Assembly (NCBI RefSeq): GCF_026745355.1
Contig: NC_079206.1
Location: 34,302,653 to 34,366,652, forward strand
Source of the DNA: Beta vulgaris subsp. vulgaris
Lineage: Eukaryota > Streptophyta > Magnoliopsida > Caryophyllales > Amaranthaceae
Direction: 5' to 3'
Length of the DNA stretch: 64,000 nt
Positions 32,457 through 44,440 of this stretch are shown here, one piece after another. Each line of letters begins with the position of its first letter. The first letter of the stretch is position 1. The notes beneath the pieces are model-generated. The model was not told where the DNA came from. It searched no databases and saw only the letters and a list, made by a program, of their open reading frames with translations. A program made the position numbers and the translations under genes.

Positions 32457-32626
32457 GAGAAACAATACTTGGGCATAAGCAAATTGCAATCGACAAACAT
32501 TAAAGGTGCTCGAACAAAATAGAACGAAAAAGTTTCATTGAAGTTGGGAAAATATTACATCCTAAAAGCCTGGTACTACCAAGGCTAAATGAACAAAGAA
32601 AATAAAAAATACAACGAAAATAGGGC

Positions 32627-34958
32627 TTAGGCTGCAGGGGGGTCGGTCTGATCATTGGTGCTCCCATGTTGCTCCTCGGACCTAGTCACCCCTTGGCCCT
32701 GATCCTCGGCGGCCTCAGCAGCAGCTTCCTCATCATCATCATCGTCTTCGGAGAGAGCGATGCGCAGCTCGGCGAGCAAGGCCTGATCCTCCTCCTTTAG
32801 AAGGGCATCATAGCTCCCCATCACCTCGGACCAGGGAAGAGAGGGGTGTGATCTGGCCAAGGCCGCCTTCATCCGCTTGAGGGAATTGTCCACCCCCATT
32901 TTCTAGGCGGTTGAGCCGACCTCGTTGACGAAGTCTGTGCAGGCCTTGGTCTCCTTCCATCCCACAAACCACTCATCCTCAGTTTTGGGGACCTTCTCCA
33001 GCTCGGCAAGCTGGGCCATCAGTTCAGCAATTTTACTCTGCGCATCCGCAGTCTGAACTTCAGCAGCCAGCTTGGCAATGATGGCCTCCTCCTTCTCTTT
33101 GATCAGCTTCTCTTTGTCCAAGGCCCACTGATCCCGCTCAGCCTTGAAGTCCTCCTGATCGCGGGCAATGCAGCGTTCAGCGTTGGCCAACTTGGCCTCG
33201 GCTACCCGTTGGCCCTCTTTAGCAGTATGGAGCTCCTCCCAATGCTTTTTGCCCCTCTTCTCCATATTGGCCCCCTTATCGGCTAGGTGAACCTTGTTCC
33301 TGGCCACGTTGACCAGCCTAGCGGAGAACTAGAACAAAAAATATATAGTCAGTATACTTGGCAAAGTCAACAAAGTTAAACAAGGAGAAAGGAGCTTACC
33401 TCAACCCAGTTACGAAACAGATCGTTCGTCTCCTCCGGGCCGCTGGTATGGGCAATGTACTCCCGGTCGGAGGCGCTGTACAAGCACTCGACTGCATTGG
33501 TCCAACGGGTGTCGAGCCCGTGGACATCCAGTTCGGCAAAGGGCTTGGCCAGGGCAAGGCTAAGCTCCTCGGGATCATCGTGGGGGCCGCGAGGGGTGGC
33601 CGGTGTGCACTACCGAGGACTATGAACCGGTCGAAAGTCCTCGGAGTGAACTGAAATGTGAGTCCCCTCGGACTTGTCCGCCCTCTCGTCCGGACGAGGA
33701 CTGTTCTCCTCCACAGACTTGGCCTTTTTGGCCTTCTCGGCTTGATCCTTGGCCAACGCCTTGGCAGTCTTGGCCACCTTCTCGGGATCCCTTTCTTTCC
33801 TTTTCTTCGAGGTCTTAGGCTTTGAGGGATCCTGCAAAAGTCAAAGTCAGGTCGAAGTAAAGAGGAATGGTATTCGGCTAGAAGCAGAAACCTACCTTGG
33901 GGCTCTTGGGAATGCCGATTTTCTTGGCCTTCAGCTCGGCCTTAAGTTGAGCTGCCCTCATTGCAGCATAGTTAAGCTTCTCGGCCATATCGGGGTCGGA
34001 CTCCAAAAGACGTGACAGAGAGCAAGCTGCAGAGAGAAACAAAGTTAAAAATTTGTAAGCATAAACAAAAAGCAAGTAAAGCAACCCCCTCGGCCGATTA
34101 CCCCGGGGGAATGTCCGGCTCAGCCCGACCGCCGACAGTAGATGCTCGCTTTTGAAGAGCCGACAGCTCGGAATCCAGTTGCTGGCCACATAGACTTCCC
34201 CTCCTTGTACAATCTGGGCCTCAGTCTGCAGATAAATAGCCGCAACTGCCTCCTCCTCAGACATCTCAGGAACCCGGAAATTCAACTCGTGGTTCGGCTC
34301 CACATCCGGTCGGACAGTTGGGATCCCCCAATCACCTCCAAAATAAATGAAGGCAAATTCCCTCCTGAATCCTTTCTGGGAAGAAGGAAGATCGAGTACC
34401 ACTTTATACCCTGGTCGGGCTTGAAAGTACCACCAACCCGGTCCGTTGTCCCCGGCCATCATCTCGACTAATTTGAACATGTTGCGCCACAGAGTAATGG
34501 TAGGTCGGACGCTCAGCATTGCGCATATAGTCTGAACAACAATAATCCCTCCCCAGGAGTTCGGAGAGATCTGGCTTATCGTCAAATTATAGGCGTTGAG
34601 GAGGTCCTTCACAAAAGAAGTTAATGGGAAGCGGAGCCCCATCTCCATAGACTTGTAGTACAGTGCAGTACAGCCCGAGGGAGGAGTAAGAACGGTGTGA
34701 AAGCCTCTGGTCGGACCAGCATGTAGGGGTCCCTTATATGGAATCTGGCAGCTTGCCCTCTCGGATCTTCGAAGATGGCCTTCATCAGTGAAGGAAGAGG
34801 AAACTTAGACCCTGGACCCCCTTTCCGATCCAGGTCCGGAAACTCCGGTCGGCCGGAAGTAGACGCTTCTTCTTCGCCATCCGACATGGTCACAATCACT
34901 ACACCATCAGCAATGTACTTGTCTAAGTAACTGGCTTTAGAAGAAAAGGCCAGGGACA
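32627..34958 (-). pseudogene. Tat-2 antisense gene, PF04195-like domain plus coiled coil, intron-bearing
   Basis: Possible starts on the - strand are ATG at 34958 or 34887 (MSDGEEEASTSG). The PF04195-like domain reads MGLRFPLTSFVKDLLNAYNL, FKLVEMMAGD and GWWYFQARPG (34640-34380). Lys-rich and Glu-rich coiled-coil parts follow (33831-32910), then an Asp/Glu-rich tail ending at 32627. Introns: 34101-34027 (GTAATC...CTGCAG, phase 1), 33895-33832 (GTAGGT...TTTGCAG) and 33399-33329 (GTAAGC...TTCTAG). Frames shift near 34700 and 33610, and a TAG lies at 32905-32903. Layout and the first intron phase agree with Tat-1. The product is of unknown function. Confidence 0.78.
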
Positions 34959-35361
34959 TTTCCCAGGGAAGGGAACAGCGCCCTCGGCCTCTTCCTCCAC
35001 TGACGATGAGGGGCTCGGGAGCAGAATCGCGTCGGGAACGGCCGAGGGGTCGGAGCAACTTATTACGGTTGACACCAGCGTTATTCCCATACCCTCACCT
35101 CCTCGAACCTATTGTAGGGAGGTGAGGTCGGAGGTGTCACCGACTCGACGATTCACCCATTATTGTATGGACAAGGGAGTCGGCCGAGGTTATTAAAAAG
35201 AAAAAACCGAAAAACTAAAAAAGCAAGAGCGTACCTGGTCGGACGATGGAAACCGGAGAAATTGCTCGGGAACTTAGAGAGAAGCGAGAGCTTTTAGAGA
35301 GAGAAAGTTTGAGAACTTTGAAGAGAGTTTGCACAAATGATTTCTCTCTCCTCTCCGTACT

Positions 35362-35369
35362 AATATATA
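35362..35369 (-). promoter_or_regulatory. Possible TATA box of the Tat-2 antisense gene
   Basis: On the - strand CCTATATATTAG is followed by a CT-rich leader (CTCTCTCTAAAAGC) and a donor-like CAG|GTACGC at 35235/35234, which suggests an intron in the 5' leader. The position relative to the gene parallels Tat-1. Confidence 0.5.
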
Positions 35370-35575
35370 GGCGTGCCTCGAGACGCGTCCCCTCACAAGC
35401 CCATCAAATGCCTCCACATGGCCAATGGAAGATGAAACGCCAAAATTTCCAGAGAGTCCTATCCAGCTCAACTGCCCAGCTGAAGAATGCCATGTGGCCA
35501 TCACTGACTTCCAGCTCAATGTCACCCGCTCGCTCATGTAATATCAGTTTCCTCATAGCGTCAGTCGGACAAGAT

Positions 35576-36330
35576 GGCAATCTCTGCTTGTTCCCTTCAC
35601 TTAGCCAAAATTCATTAAGTGCTAGGGAACACCTGGTCGGCCTCTCCAGGGCTTGTTAGCCCCTGTCCGAGCTGCGCCCGTCAATCCAGAACCCGGTCGG
35701 TCACATGGGGCTACCTCACCCATTGTCCGACCAGGTCTCTGCTTGTTCCCTTCACTTAGCCAAAGTTACTAAGTGCTAGGGAGCACCTGGTCGGCTCTCC
35801 AGGGCATGTTGGACCCTGTCCGAGCAGCACCCGTCCACCTGGAACCTGGTCGGTCAATTTGGGGCTCCATCACCCTTTGTCCGACCAGGTCTCTGCATGT
35901 TCCCTTCACTTAGCCAAAGTTACTAAGTGCTAGGGAGCACCGGGTCGGTCTCTCCAGGGCACGTTAGCCCCTGTCCGAGCAGCACCCGTCCACCTGGAAC
36001 CTGGTCGGTCAATTTGGGGCTCCATCACCCTTTGTCTGACCAGGTCTCTACTGGTTCCCTTCACTTAGCCAGAGTTACTAAGTGCCAGGGAGCACCTGGT
36101 CGGTCTCTCCAGGGCACGTTAGCCCCTGTCCGAGCAGCACCCGTCCATCTGGAACCTGGTCGGTCAATTTGGGGCTCCATCACCCTTTGTCCGACCAGGT
36201 CTCTGCATGTTCCCTTCACGTAGCCAAAATTGCTAAGTGTTAGGGAACACCTGGTCGGTCTCTCCAGGACATGTTGGCCCTGTCCGAGCAGCACCCGTCC
36301 ATCCAGAACCCGGTCGGTCAGTCATGGGGC
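35576..36330. repeat. ~155-bp tandem repeat array in Tat-2
   Basis: The string TTCCCTTCACTTAGCCAAA recurs near 35590, 35742, 35900, 36055 and 36210, a 152-159-bp period, about five copies. Each copy carries CACCTGGTCGG and GTCCGAGCAGCACCCGTCCA words. Long open frames across it follow from the repeat and are not genes. Confidence 0.92.
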
Positions 36331-36980
36331 TCCTTAGCCCTCAGTCGACCTGGCATCTTCTTCAAAGACCTGGTCGGTCAGTCAAGGGGCTCCTCAGTCC
36401 TTGACCGACCTGGTACTCCCTTCAAAGACCTGGTCAGTCAGTCATGGGGCTCAGCCTCTCAGCCGACCTGGTCCCTGCTTCGAAGACGTGGTCGGTCAGT
36501 CATGGGGCTCAGCCTCTCAGCCGACCTGGTCCCTGCTTCAAAGACCTGGTCGGTCAGTCAAGGGGCTCTTTATCCCCCTAGCCGACCTGGTCCTCTCTTC
36601 AGAAACCCGGTCGGTCAGTCAAGCTCCCTAGCTCTCGGCCGAACCGGTCTGCCTGTCAAAGACCCTGGTCGGTCAAGCCGGGGCTTAGTCCGTCATCCGA
36701 CCAGGCTAATGTTCCGATCTGGCTCCATCTTCTTAATTTCCCGACCATGTGTCAAGGAGACCTATTATGCCGACCCGATACCTACTGAAATACCTGGTCG
36801 GTCCAATATGCAAGCCGCGTCGAAATCACGGGCCTGGTCGGCACTGGCCCGACCTGGTCTCCCTCTAATCTCCCTTCATGGAGGTCGGTCCAATGGATCT
36901 AACTGATTGCATAGACTTGGTCGGCGCATGCCCGACCTGGTCCCCCTCTGGCTTTTTCTTATGGAGGTCGGTCAGATGAG
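36331..36980. repeat. ~60-bp degenerate tandem repeat array in Tat-2
   Basis: Repeated GACCTGGTCGGTCAGTCA followed by GGGGCTC and a CCGACCTGGT ending, about seven good copies to 36640 and then decaying. It shares the CTGGTCGGTC core with the 155-bp array, so the two arrays probably arose from one another. Confidence 0.85.
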
Positions 36981-37040
36981 AGGAATTTACGCCACCAAGG
37001 GGCTTCACCCGGTTGGACGGCTCTTCGGCCCCTTCCTGAC

Positions 37041-37051
37041 GTGGGGCTAAA
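37041..37051 (+). other. Polypurine tract region of Tat-2
   Basis: GTGGGGCTAAA directly precedes the TG of the 3' LTR. The GGGGCTAA core is shared with Tat-1. Confidence 0.75.
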
Positions 37052-37494
37052 TGTTTGGGCCCATTAAACCCTTCCAAGAATATCATGCCATGTGGCACCG
37101 CCACCTAAGCACCGTGGGTCCCACCAACTACAGCATGGCTAATTCAGGCTTCATGGGTCCCACCAGAATCATCCTTTGAAAAGGTATCATCAATCCCTAA
37201 GTGAGCTGTCTTGTCCAGCACACCACTTTCTAGAAATTCGCACCACTATAAATACCTCTTGTCCCATCAATGCAAAGGTATTGAATTCTCACCTAACTAA
37301 CTTGAGTTTCTCACTCTAGACTCTCTCTCTACCACATCATCAACTGACTTGAGCGTCGGAGGGGCGATCCCGGAACAACCCCTGGGGTAGTTTTTCTGTG
37401 CTTTGCAGGTTTCCGGTGAACTGATAACCAGCCCTGCTCAGACTTAAGGACTTGCTCAGCACAGATCATTAACCTCAATTTCTAGACAGAAACA
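37052..37494 (+). repeat. Tat-2 3' LTR
   Basis: 443 bp, starts TGTTTGGGCC, ends GACAGAAACA, followed by the ATAAC duplication. About ten substitutions and one indel from the 5' LTR by eye. Confidence 0.95.
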
Positions 37495-37499
37495 ATAAC

Positions 37500-38514
37500 A
37501 AAATAACAAAAAAACGAATTCGCCAGTTTTTCACCACTCGCAAGTTGCAAGTCCGGCAAATCCATCACCGTCGACCACATATAATCGCAAGTGCAGTATA
37601 GGTTCTTCCTCTTTATTAGTCACCGGCGGCCGCCATACCCACTGCAGAGCACTTGTCATTCTTCTCTTCTTCAATAATACATCGTTGTTCCATTGCAGTG
37701 TAAACTAAAAACTAAATTTGGTGTATAGGTACGTTTCATTCTGTCTTTTTATTCTTTACCTTGATATAATTGATAATCAGGATTTTGATTATGTTCATAA
37801 GATGCACATTTCTTGTTTAATTAGCCACTTATTGCTAGCTTTTTATTGGGATATGGGACTTGCCCCTGTACTGAAATTGAATTTTAATATTTAACATGCT
37901 CTAGATTTATTTTTCTAGGAAAAATCTTTTTCATTGGTGTTTGGTGGGCGACTATGTTTTCTTTTTGAATTTCACTCGCTCGACACACACTTTCTCTCTC
38001 TTAGAGTTCTGCCGGCAAAATTTGTAAACTTGTTCCTCTCTATTTGATTTCATCATGACCAAGTACTTCCTTTTATTTTATATTTTTCAAATTTGCCAAT
38101 ATTGTAGTTACTTCTTATATTATGCAATTAAAGGGTTTTATGAAATTTTTGAAATTTGAAACTTTTGTAGGGGTTTTTTTTTGGAGGGATGAATGTGGTA
38201 ATGTGAGTGAGTTGTTAGATTTTGACCCAACTGCCAGGTTTGTCTGTTAACATGAAGAAGATGATGATGAATGGAAATCAAAGATCTTACATCAACAACT
38301 AGCACGAGGAAGAGGAGAAAGAAAGACAGAGGGAAGATTTGAGAATAAACGCCAAGAATAGAGAGGATTGTTTCGTATTGTGATGGGAAGATTAAACTAT
38401 TGTGATTGTTAGTTTTCTCTGTGCGTCAACTATTTTGATTGTTAGCTGGTGTCTTCTCAAATTGTTGAGAGAGAAGAAGAGGAGTTGAGAGCATGGGTGA
38501 TAATATATTGTGGG
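37500..38514. other. Spacer, possibly a gene 5' region
   Basis: No supported coding frame. A CT/GC-rich patch (37520-37680, with CACCGGCGGCCGCC) followed by AT-rich DNA looks like a gene leader and intron, but I recognise nothing. Confidence 0.4.
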
Positions 38515-39155
38515 TAGTGATGGCCACTAGTGCGAGCTGGACGGGCCGAACCGTGGGCCGTAGTGGGCTGGGCTGAGAGTTCACGGCCCATGACCAGACT
38601 GTGAAATTCATGGGCTGGGCGGGCTGGTCCGCGGGGTGAAAAATCTTGGCCCACACCGTTCTGTTACCGATTTTCATGGTTCGTGGGTCTGGTGGAATGG
38701 ACCGACTGACGGGCCTGCATGAGAATATTTTTTTTCCAAAATTATTTAATCATTGAAATTATTAATTATTGTTACATAAAATCTTTAAAATGAATTAAAA
38801 ATATATGCAAATATTTATATTAATGAGTAATTTGATTATTTTTCAATTTGATTGAATTATAATATGTGCAATTTGATTAAAATATATACAATTTGATTGA
38901 AATATACACAATTTGATTCAATAATTACTTGAATTGGACTGGTCTGGTTCATGGGTCAGGTTGGACCGTTTTCATGGTCCGGGCTAGGCGGTTTTAGTAG
39001 TGGAGTCTAGTGGGCTGGGCTCAAGAAATCTGGCCTACGACCCACCCACTAATTTCACGGTTCGAGCTGGGCTGGACCGGGCTTTTTGCTAGCCCGGCTC
39101 ACATGGCCCACGAGGTGGGTTGGGCTGGATTGGCCCGCACTGTTCGCCATCTCTA
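38515..39155. mobile_element. hAT-type non-autonomous element
   Basis: 641 bp with imperfect inverted ends: left TAGTGATGGCCACTAGTGCG, right (reverse-complemented) TAGAGATGGCGAACAGTGCG. It is flanked by the exact 8-bp duplication ATTGTGGG (38507-38514 and 39156-39163). The inner flanks are rich in GGGCTGGGC and GGCCCA words and the centre is AT-rich. There is no transposase. This fits hAT-derived MITE-like elements. Confidence 0.88.
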
Positions 39156-39163
39156 ATTGTGGG

Positions 39164-39622
39164 TAATTAAGGGAGAAAAGAGATGGAATAGAGTTTAATA
39201 AGGAAGAATAGAGTGCACGTGAGAAGCACATGGCTCATTAGTGAAGGTCGATGTGGAATTCCAGCGAGTCAACGCCTGAAAGTTAGTCAAGGTTGTTTTT
39301 GACAAAAAAATTTTTGTTTTAGGTCTGAAGTTGCCCAAAAAAATTTAAAAAGGTTGTCTTTCGCAAAAAATCGTATATCAAATGTTGTCTCTAACAAAAT
39401 TCTCTTATTAGTTTAGGTTTAGTTGTCTATAATTTGGTCAGTGGTTAATTATTGAGAATGAATGGAAATTTGAGAATTTAAACTTCGAACTATGATACTA
39501 GGGCGTAGTTTAATATCAACATTTATACTCTTATGTTAGTTATTGAAAAATCAAATTGGGTGATTTTTGTAATATTTATTTAATTAAATTGTGTGTTTTA
39601 TTGCAATTTTTGTTGGGTATTC
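39164..39622. other. AT-rich spacer, no gene seen
   Basis: Nothing recognised. TATTC at 39618-39622 may be a target copy for the next element. Confidence 0.5.
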
Positions 39623-41439
39623 TGCAATACCCCATGTTTTTAGTATTAATTTAGGTAATTAAAATATTTATTTTCTAAAATAAATATATTAAGAAAAGGG
39701 TATTGTTGTAATTTCACTGGTTTTAAATTACTTTGGCGGGAATATGGCGCCAAATTACATTTGTCAAAATGTTATCCTAGTCAAAATTTTATCAAATAAG
39801 CTTTCTTTTTTTTAAAAAAAAATAAAAATTAAAGCATTTAAAATATTTGAAAATAAACAAAAAAAAAAATATATATATTTAAGGCAATATGGCCGACCAT
39901 CATCATGGTTGGGGGGGGGGGGTTGTTGTTTCATAACTCCCTAATTAAGGTGTAGTTACAAATCTTGGTTTAATCTCCTTATTTATGGTGAAGGTCACAA
40001 ACTATTTAATTTTGGAAGTTATGTACTACCTATTCTACTCCTATAAATACCCCACACCTTAAGCCATATTTTCCACATAAAAAACTTTGGAGAATCCATA
40101 TTCTCTTACGTTCTTCTTTCTCTTCTTATCTATTCTAGCTTTATATTTCTTATTCAAGTTCTAATTTTCTTTGGGTTAAGAAAAAAAAGATTTTAATTTT
40201 CATGGTTCTTACTAAAAACTATTATGTTCATGATAGTTTATTGATGTTTACATTCATGATTAAGTTCATGTGATAAGTTACTTATTATATTTTTATATTA
40301 TTGGTTTGATAGGAGATTGTTCAAGATTAAGGCTAAGTGGAGATACTGGTATACTTTTTGTACAAGATCAAGGTATGTTATATAGCTAGATCTTTTGAAA
40401 TGTCATTTTATTTGATAAAGTTGTTTATTGATTTGCTGGTTGGATTGGTTTAGAAATTTGGTTTAAAATGGTTACAATATTTTATTATTCACTCTTGGAA
40501 ATGAAAAGAAGGAATGATTTTATTCATATATAGAAGTTTTGTTATCCTTTTTGGAAAATAAAATTATTTTACAAGGAAAGGTTGTTTGGTTTTATGAACT
40601 TTGGATGTTCGAAAAGTTATTTATGAGGATGAAAGGAGGTTTATTCATGACTAACAAGTCATATTATTATTATTTTCGCTTGATTAATATCAAGAGTTTC
40701 AAAGTCCACTTGTTGGCAATTTAGTTACCCCTTGATATAGCTCCGTGATGGGATGACTAGCTTGGGGTGCACACTTAGAAACTAGAAGGGGAGATGAGAA
40801 GAGGAATTGTTTCAGAATTATTTTTAATCCAAGTTGTTTGAAAATAGTTTTTTTCTTAAAAGCTTATTCTTGAAATATTATTCAAGTGTTTGGAAAGATT
40901 TGTTCTTAAAAGGTTTTCTTGAATTATTATTCAAGTGTTTGGAAGAGTTTGTTCTTAAAAGTTATTCTTGAATTATTATTAAGTGTTTAAAATAGTTTAT
41001 TCTTAAAGGTTATTCTTGAATTATTGGTGATGGAGTTTTCGAAATAAAAATTGTTGAACGAAAAAAATGTGTTACTTATCTAGTACATTTCATACTCAGT
41101 TTTATACTGACCTATTTCCTTTTTCTATTTGGCTTTGCCTGTTTACACTTTTTGGTAACAGTTTGCAGGTGAATTTTGGATGTGCATGGGAGCATAATAA
41201 GAAGGGGATCTTCACCTAGATTATGGTGTTTTATTTATATTGAGTTTTGAGACAATATTTACTTTTATCAGTAAAGAAGTATTATTATTTTTAGTTAAAG
41301 TCATCCGTTGTAAGTTATTTTGTTAGTTACTAGTTGTTTGCCGAAAGCGTGTTAGTCACGTGGTGGTAATACTTCAAAATTAGTCAAATATTATTTACTA
41401 AATTATATATTTAAAGGCGAGTAATTTGAGGGTATTATA
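39623..41439. mobile_element. Probable solo LTR, 1.8 kb
   Basis: The unit begins TGCAATACCCC and ends GGGTATTATA, a short inverted repeat close to TG...CA bounds (the last C is changed). The flanks TATTC and GATTC match in four of five bases. Inside is a TATA-type promoter (CTATAAATACCCC near 40043) and no coding frame. It resembles a solo LTR of a chromovirus-type gypsy element. The mutated right end keeps confidence modest. Confidence 0.5.
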
Positions 41440-42690
41440 GATTCATAACTATCGTTTATCATCAAAATAAACTACATAGGAAATGACGAATGGTACATTT
41501 AAATAAAATATGTCAACGGATTGGGGAAACGACCCAATATTTTACTAATTTATGTTCAAGAATTTTTTGTAAAATTGGCGAATCGACTCGTTTTACTTTG
41601 GTTAATTGTTCTGATGATTTGAGATAAAAAATCTCACAGAGAATGTCATAGATGAAAAATGAAATATGACATTCCAACTTGAGATTACAAGCTAAGCTAA
41701 TTACTATATATACACAGTGAGATTGATGACAAGAATAGAGGGTGAATCATATGAGAGAAGAAGTACAATCAATTTCTAGTTCTAAACCTCCACTTGATCA
41801 AATACGGTAACATCCGTGCCTATGTATATTTGAGTTTATGTAGAGGACATGCCTTAAATATGCATTTATGCAATTATAGCTAGTAATATCTACCTTTTAT
41901 AATTGAATTAGTGGGTGAACAGGGATGTGATCATATTGACGGCATTTGTAATGATTCATGGCCATTAGTAAACTACTTGTTCTTTTCAGTATATTGGTAC
42001 TTATATATTATATACTGAGTATATAATTTCTTTCACTTACCGTTTATTTATTATACATTAGTCATGTTATGTTTCTCGTGCATATATTAAACTCAATTAA
42101 GTATATGCAATTTTATCATTTAACGATTTAACTTATTTTATGTGTTTATTATTCATTATAGGTGTGGCTTCTGTTATTGCTAGCACCTTGAATTGCATTG
42201 TCTATACGTTGATTAATTAGGTAAGCAAATTTTCCTACTCTTATGTTTTATTGCATATATTCATTTGCATTAACTTAGTACCTGTTCAAGGTTCACTCAT
42301 TAGGAGTAGGCTTTACATAGTCCCTTATTTGGGATTGTCCTTGTAAGTATAACCTCACTCAGGATGTGAATGCGTGCTTTTATACCAATTTATAGGAAAA
42401 ATTTGCCGCAACATTTCGCTTAATGTTCTCTGGATATATTTAGATACGTTAAATTGTTGGTGCGTAGAGATGGATCACAATTGGATATCAAAGTGAAAAT
42501 CGGGTGATCTAGAATAACTAGCCAGAGTAAAGGAATTTATCCATTTCACCATTAAGAACTCTGGAGGTCGTACTAGGTTACTTTGTCCTTGTTTTAGGTG
42601 CCATAATTTTTTTCATTAAATATTAGATTAAATACTTAATTCATTTGAGTGAATCGGCTTTTGATATAACATATATTTTTGGGATTTGGT
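41440..42690. other. AT-rich spacer, possibly the 5' part of CACTA-C
   Basis: No gene. The left terminus of CACTA-C should lie somewhere here or further left, but I could not find a CACTA-type end. A short inverted repeat (GAGATAAAAAATCTC) lies at 41620-41634. Confidence 0.4.
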
Positions 42691-43936
42691 ATGGGGAAGA
42701 TAAGAAAGGTTCGTCTAGAAAAAGTGTGCCAGATTGAAGGTGAAAGTCTTACTGTTGATAAATCGGCTTTTGATGGAACATATATGTTACGGGAAGTTCA
42801 TGGTGAGTTTAATGAGGATCCCTTTTTTGTTTCAGAAACTGTTAGTTGAATCTGAAAAGCCTTTCTATGATAGGTGCAAAAAGTATACAAGATTGTCTAA
42901 TGTACTTAGGTTATAAAATTTGAAGGCAGGTCATGGGTTGAGCGATTCAGGTTTTACTGAATTGCTTGAAGTAATGAAAGATATGCTTCCTAGTGATAAT
43001 GTCCTTCCGAGGAATAAATATGAGGCAAACAAGATTTTGTCTTCAATGAGCTTGCATTATGACGAAATCCACGCTTGCCCTAACGACTGCATATTATATA
43101 GAAATGAACATGAATCATTACGGAGTTGGCCTGTTTGCAATACCTCACGGTATAAGAAGGAAGGAGTTCCATCTAAGGTTCTTTGGTACTTTCCTATAAT
43201 ACCAAGATTTAAACATCTTTTTTCAAATGCCGCAGAAGCTGAAAAGTTGACATGACTTCATAACGATCGTGGTTAAGGATGGTAAGCTTAGACACCCATC
43301 TGACTCACCAAAATGGAGATTTATTGATAGAAAATTCCTTGAGTTTGGTAAAGAAGAACGAAACATATGCCTTGCATCATTCACCGATGGTATGAATCCA
43401 TTTCGCTCCCTTCGTTCCACCTATAGTACTTGGCCAGTAATTTTGGTTACCTACAACGTACCTCCTTTGTTATGTATGGAAAGAAAGTACATGATGTTTT
43501 TATTGTTGATTTCTGGTCCTAGACAACCTGGAAATGACATTGATGTGTACTTAGCTCCTCTCATTGATGATTTGAAGATGCTTTGGGATTTAGGTGTAGA
43601 AGTGTATGATGCACGCCGAAATGAGATGTTGAACCTTAGAACATTGTTGTTTTTCACAATTCAAGGTTATCCATCCTAAGGTAAACTTTTTTGGTATACT
43701 ACAAAAAGAAAACACCCTTTTTCCATATGTGAGGATGGTACAATGGGAAAGTGGCTTCCATCATCTCTAAAGGATATCTTTGATGTACATCGTCGATTTT
43801 TGCAATATGATCATCCTTATCCTAAATTCAAAAAGGCTTTTGAAGGGGAACAAGAACTAAGGGGACATCCAAGATTCTTGAGGCGTACAGAGGTGTTTGA
43901 AAGTTTATAGATATCGAGATTACATTTGGAAAGAAC
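42691..43936 (+). pseudogene. CACTA-C TNP2 transposase, 5' part
   Basis: Recognisable TNP2 (PF02992-type) phrases are PFYDRCKKYTRLSNVLRL, EVMKDMLPSDNVLPRNKYEA, YDEIHACPNDCILYRNE, VLWYFPIIPRFKHLFSNA, DSPKWRFIDRKFLEFG, ASFTDGMNPFRSL, STWPVILVTYNVPPLLCMER and LISGPRQPGNDIDVYLAPL, then a degraded KAFEGEQELRGHPRFL. It would catalyse cut-and-paste transposition in the nucleus. Stops at about 42850, 42916, 43253 and 43677 and frame changes inactivate it. The insertion of CACTA-B after 43939 cuts it in two. Confidence 0.87.
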
Positions 43937-43939
43937 CAA

Positions 43940-44440
43940 GACTAAAATAAAATTTGGTTATAGAGGCACGTTGTTTGGCCGACTTGCCTCTAAAAGCCCC
44001 TTTTAGCATCGCATAAACATGGTTGCCCCTAAATTATATGGTGTTTAGCGTCAAGTATATTCTGGTGCCTCTAAAGAAACATTTCAGCAACACATGAATG
44101 TTGGTTGCCTCTAAAGCCATTTTTTTAGCATCACATGAATATTGGTTGTCACTAAATCCATATTTTTAGCATCACATGAAATTAGTTGTCTCTAAAGCCA
44201 TTTTTTTAGCATCAATTGTAGTTAGTTGTCTCTAAAGCCATGCATTTAGAATCACATAAATTTAGTTAATTGTCTTTATAGCCATTTTTTTTTAGCATCA
44301 CATAAAGTACTGTTGCATCTAAAGATATTTTTTAGTGTCACATGAAATGTGGTTGCATCTGAACTACTTTTTTAAGATTATGTAGAAAGCAATTGCCTCT
44401 AAAGGTAGTTTCAATCATCGCTTAAATTATATTTGACTAT
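43940..44440. repeat. CACTA-B left subterminal repeats
   Basis: Multiple GTTG(C/T)CTCTAAAGCCAT units alternating with AGCATCAC words, closely matching 24433-25010 of CACTA-A. Confidence 0.85.

Larger units (their letters stand above)
18528..37494 (+). mobile_element. Tat-2: Tat-lineage Ty3/gypsy retrotransposon, split by CACTA-A
   Basis: LTRs of 444 and 443 bp start TGTTTGGGCC. The 3' LTR ends GAAACA, the 5' copy GAAATA. They are flanked by the 5-bp duplication ATAAC (18523-18527 and 37495-37499). The order is primer site, gag, protease, RT, two RNase H domains, integrase, tandem repeats, antisense gene, larger tandem arrays, polypurine tract. About ten substitutions and one indel separate the LTRs, so it is clearly older than Tat-1. 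Removing the 7.5-kb CACTA-A insert leaves about 11.4 kb. Several stops and frameshifts make it non-autonomous. Confidence 0.94.

Noticed and set aside
33358..33654. 98-codon + strand frame in Tat-2
   Set aside because: It lies opposite antisense exons and an intron whose borders read well on the - strand.
35927..36906. 98- and 211-codon open frames with repeated amino-acid blocks
   Set aside because: They simply translate the 155-bp and 60-bp tandem arrays of Tat-2. No start context and no family motif.
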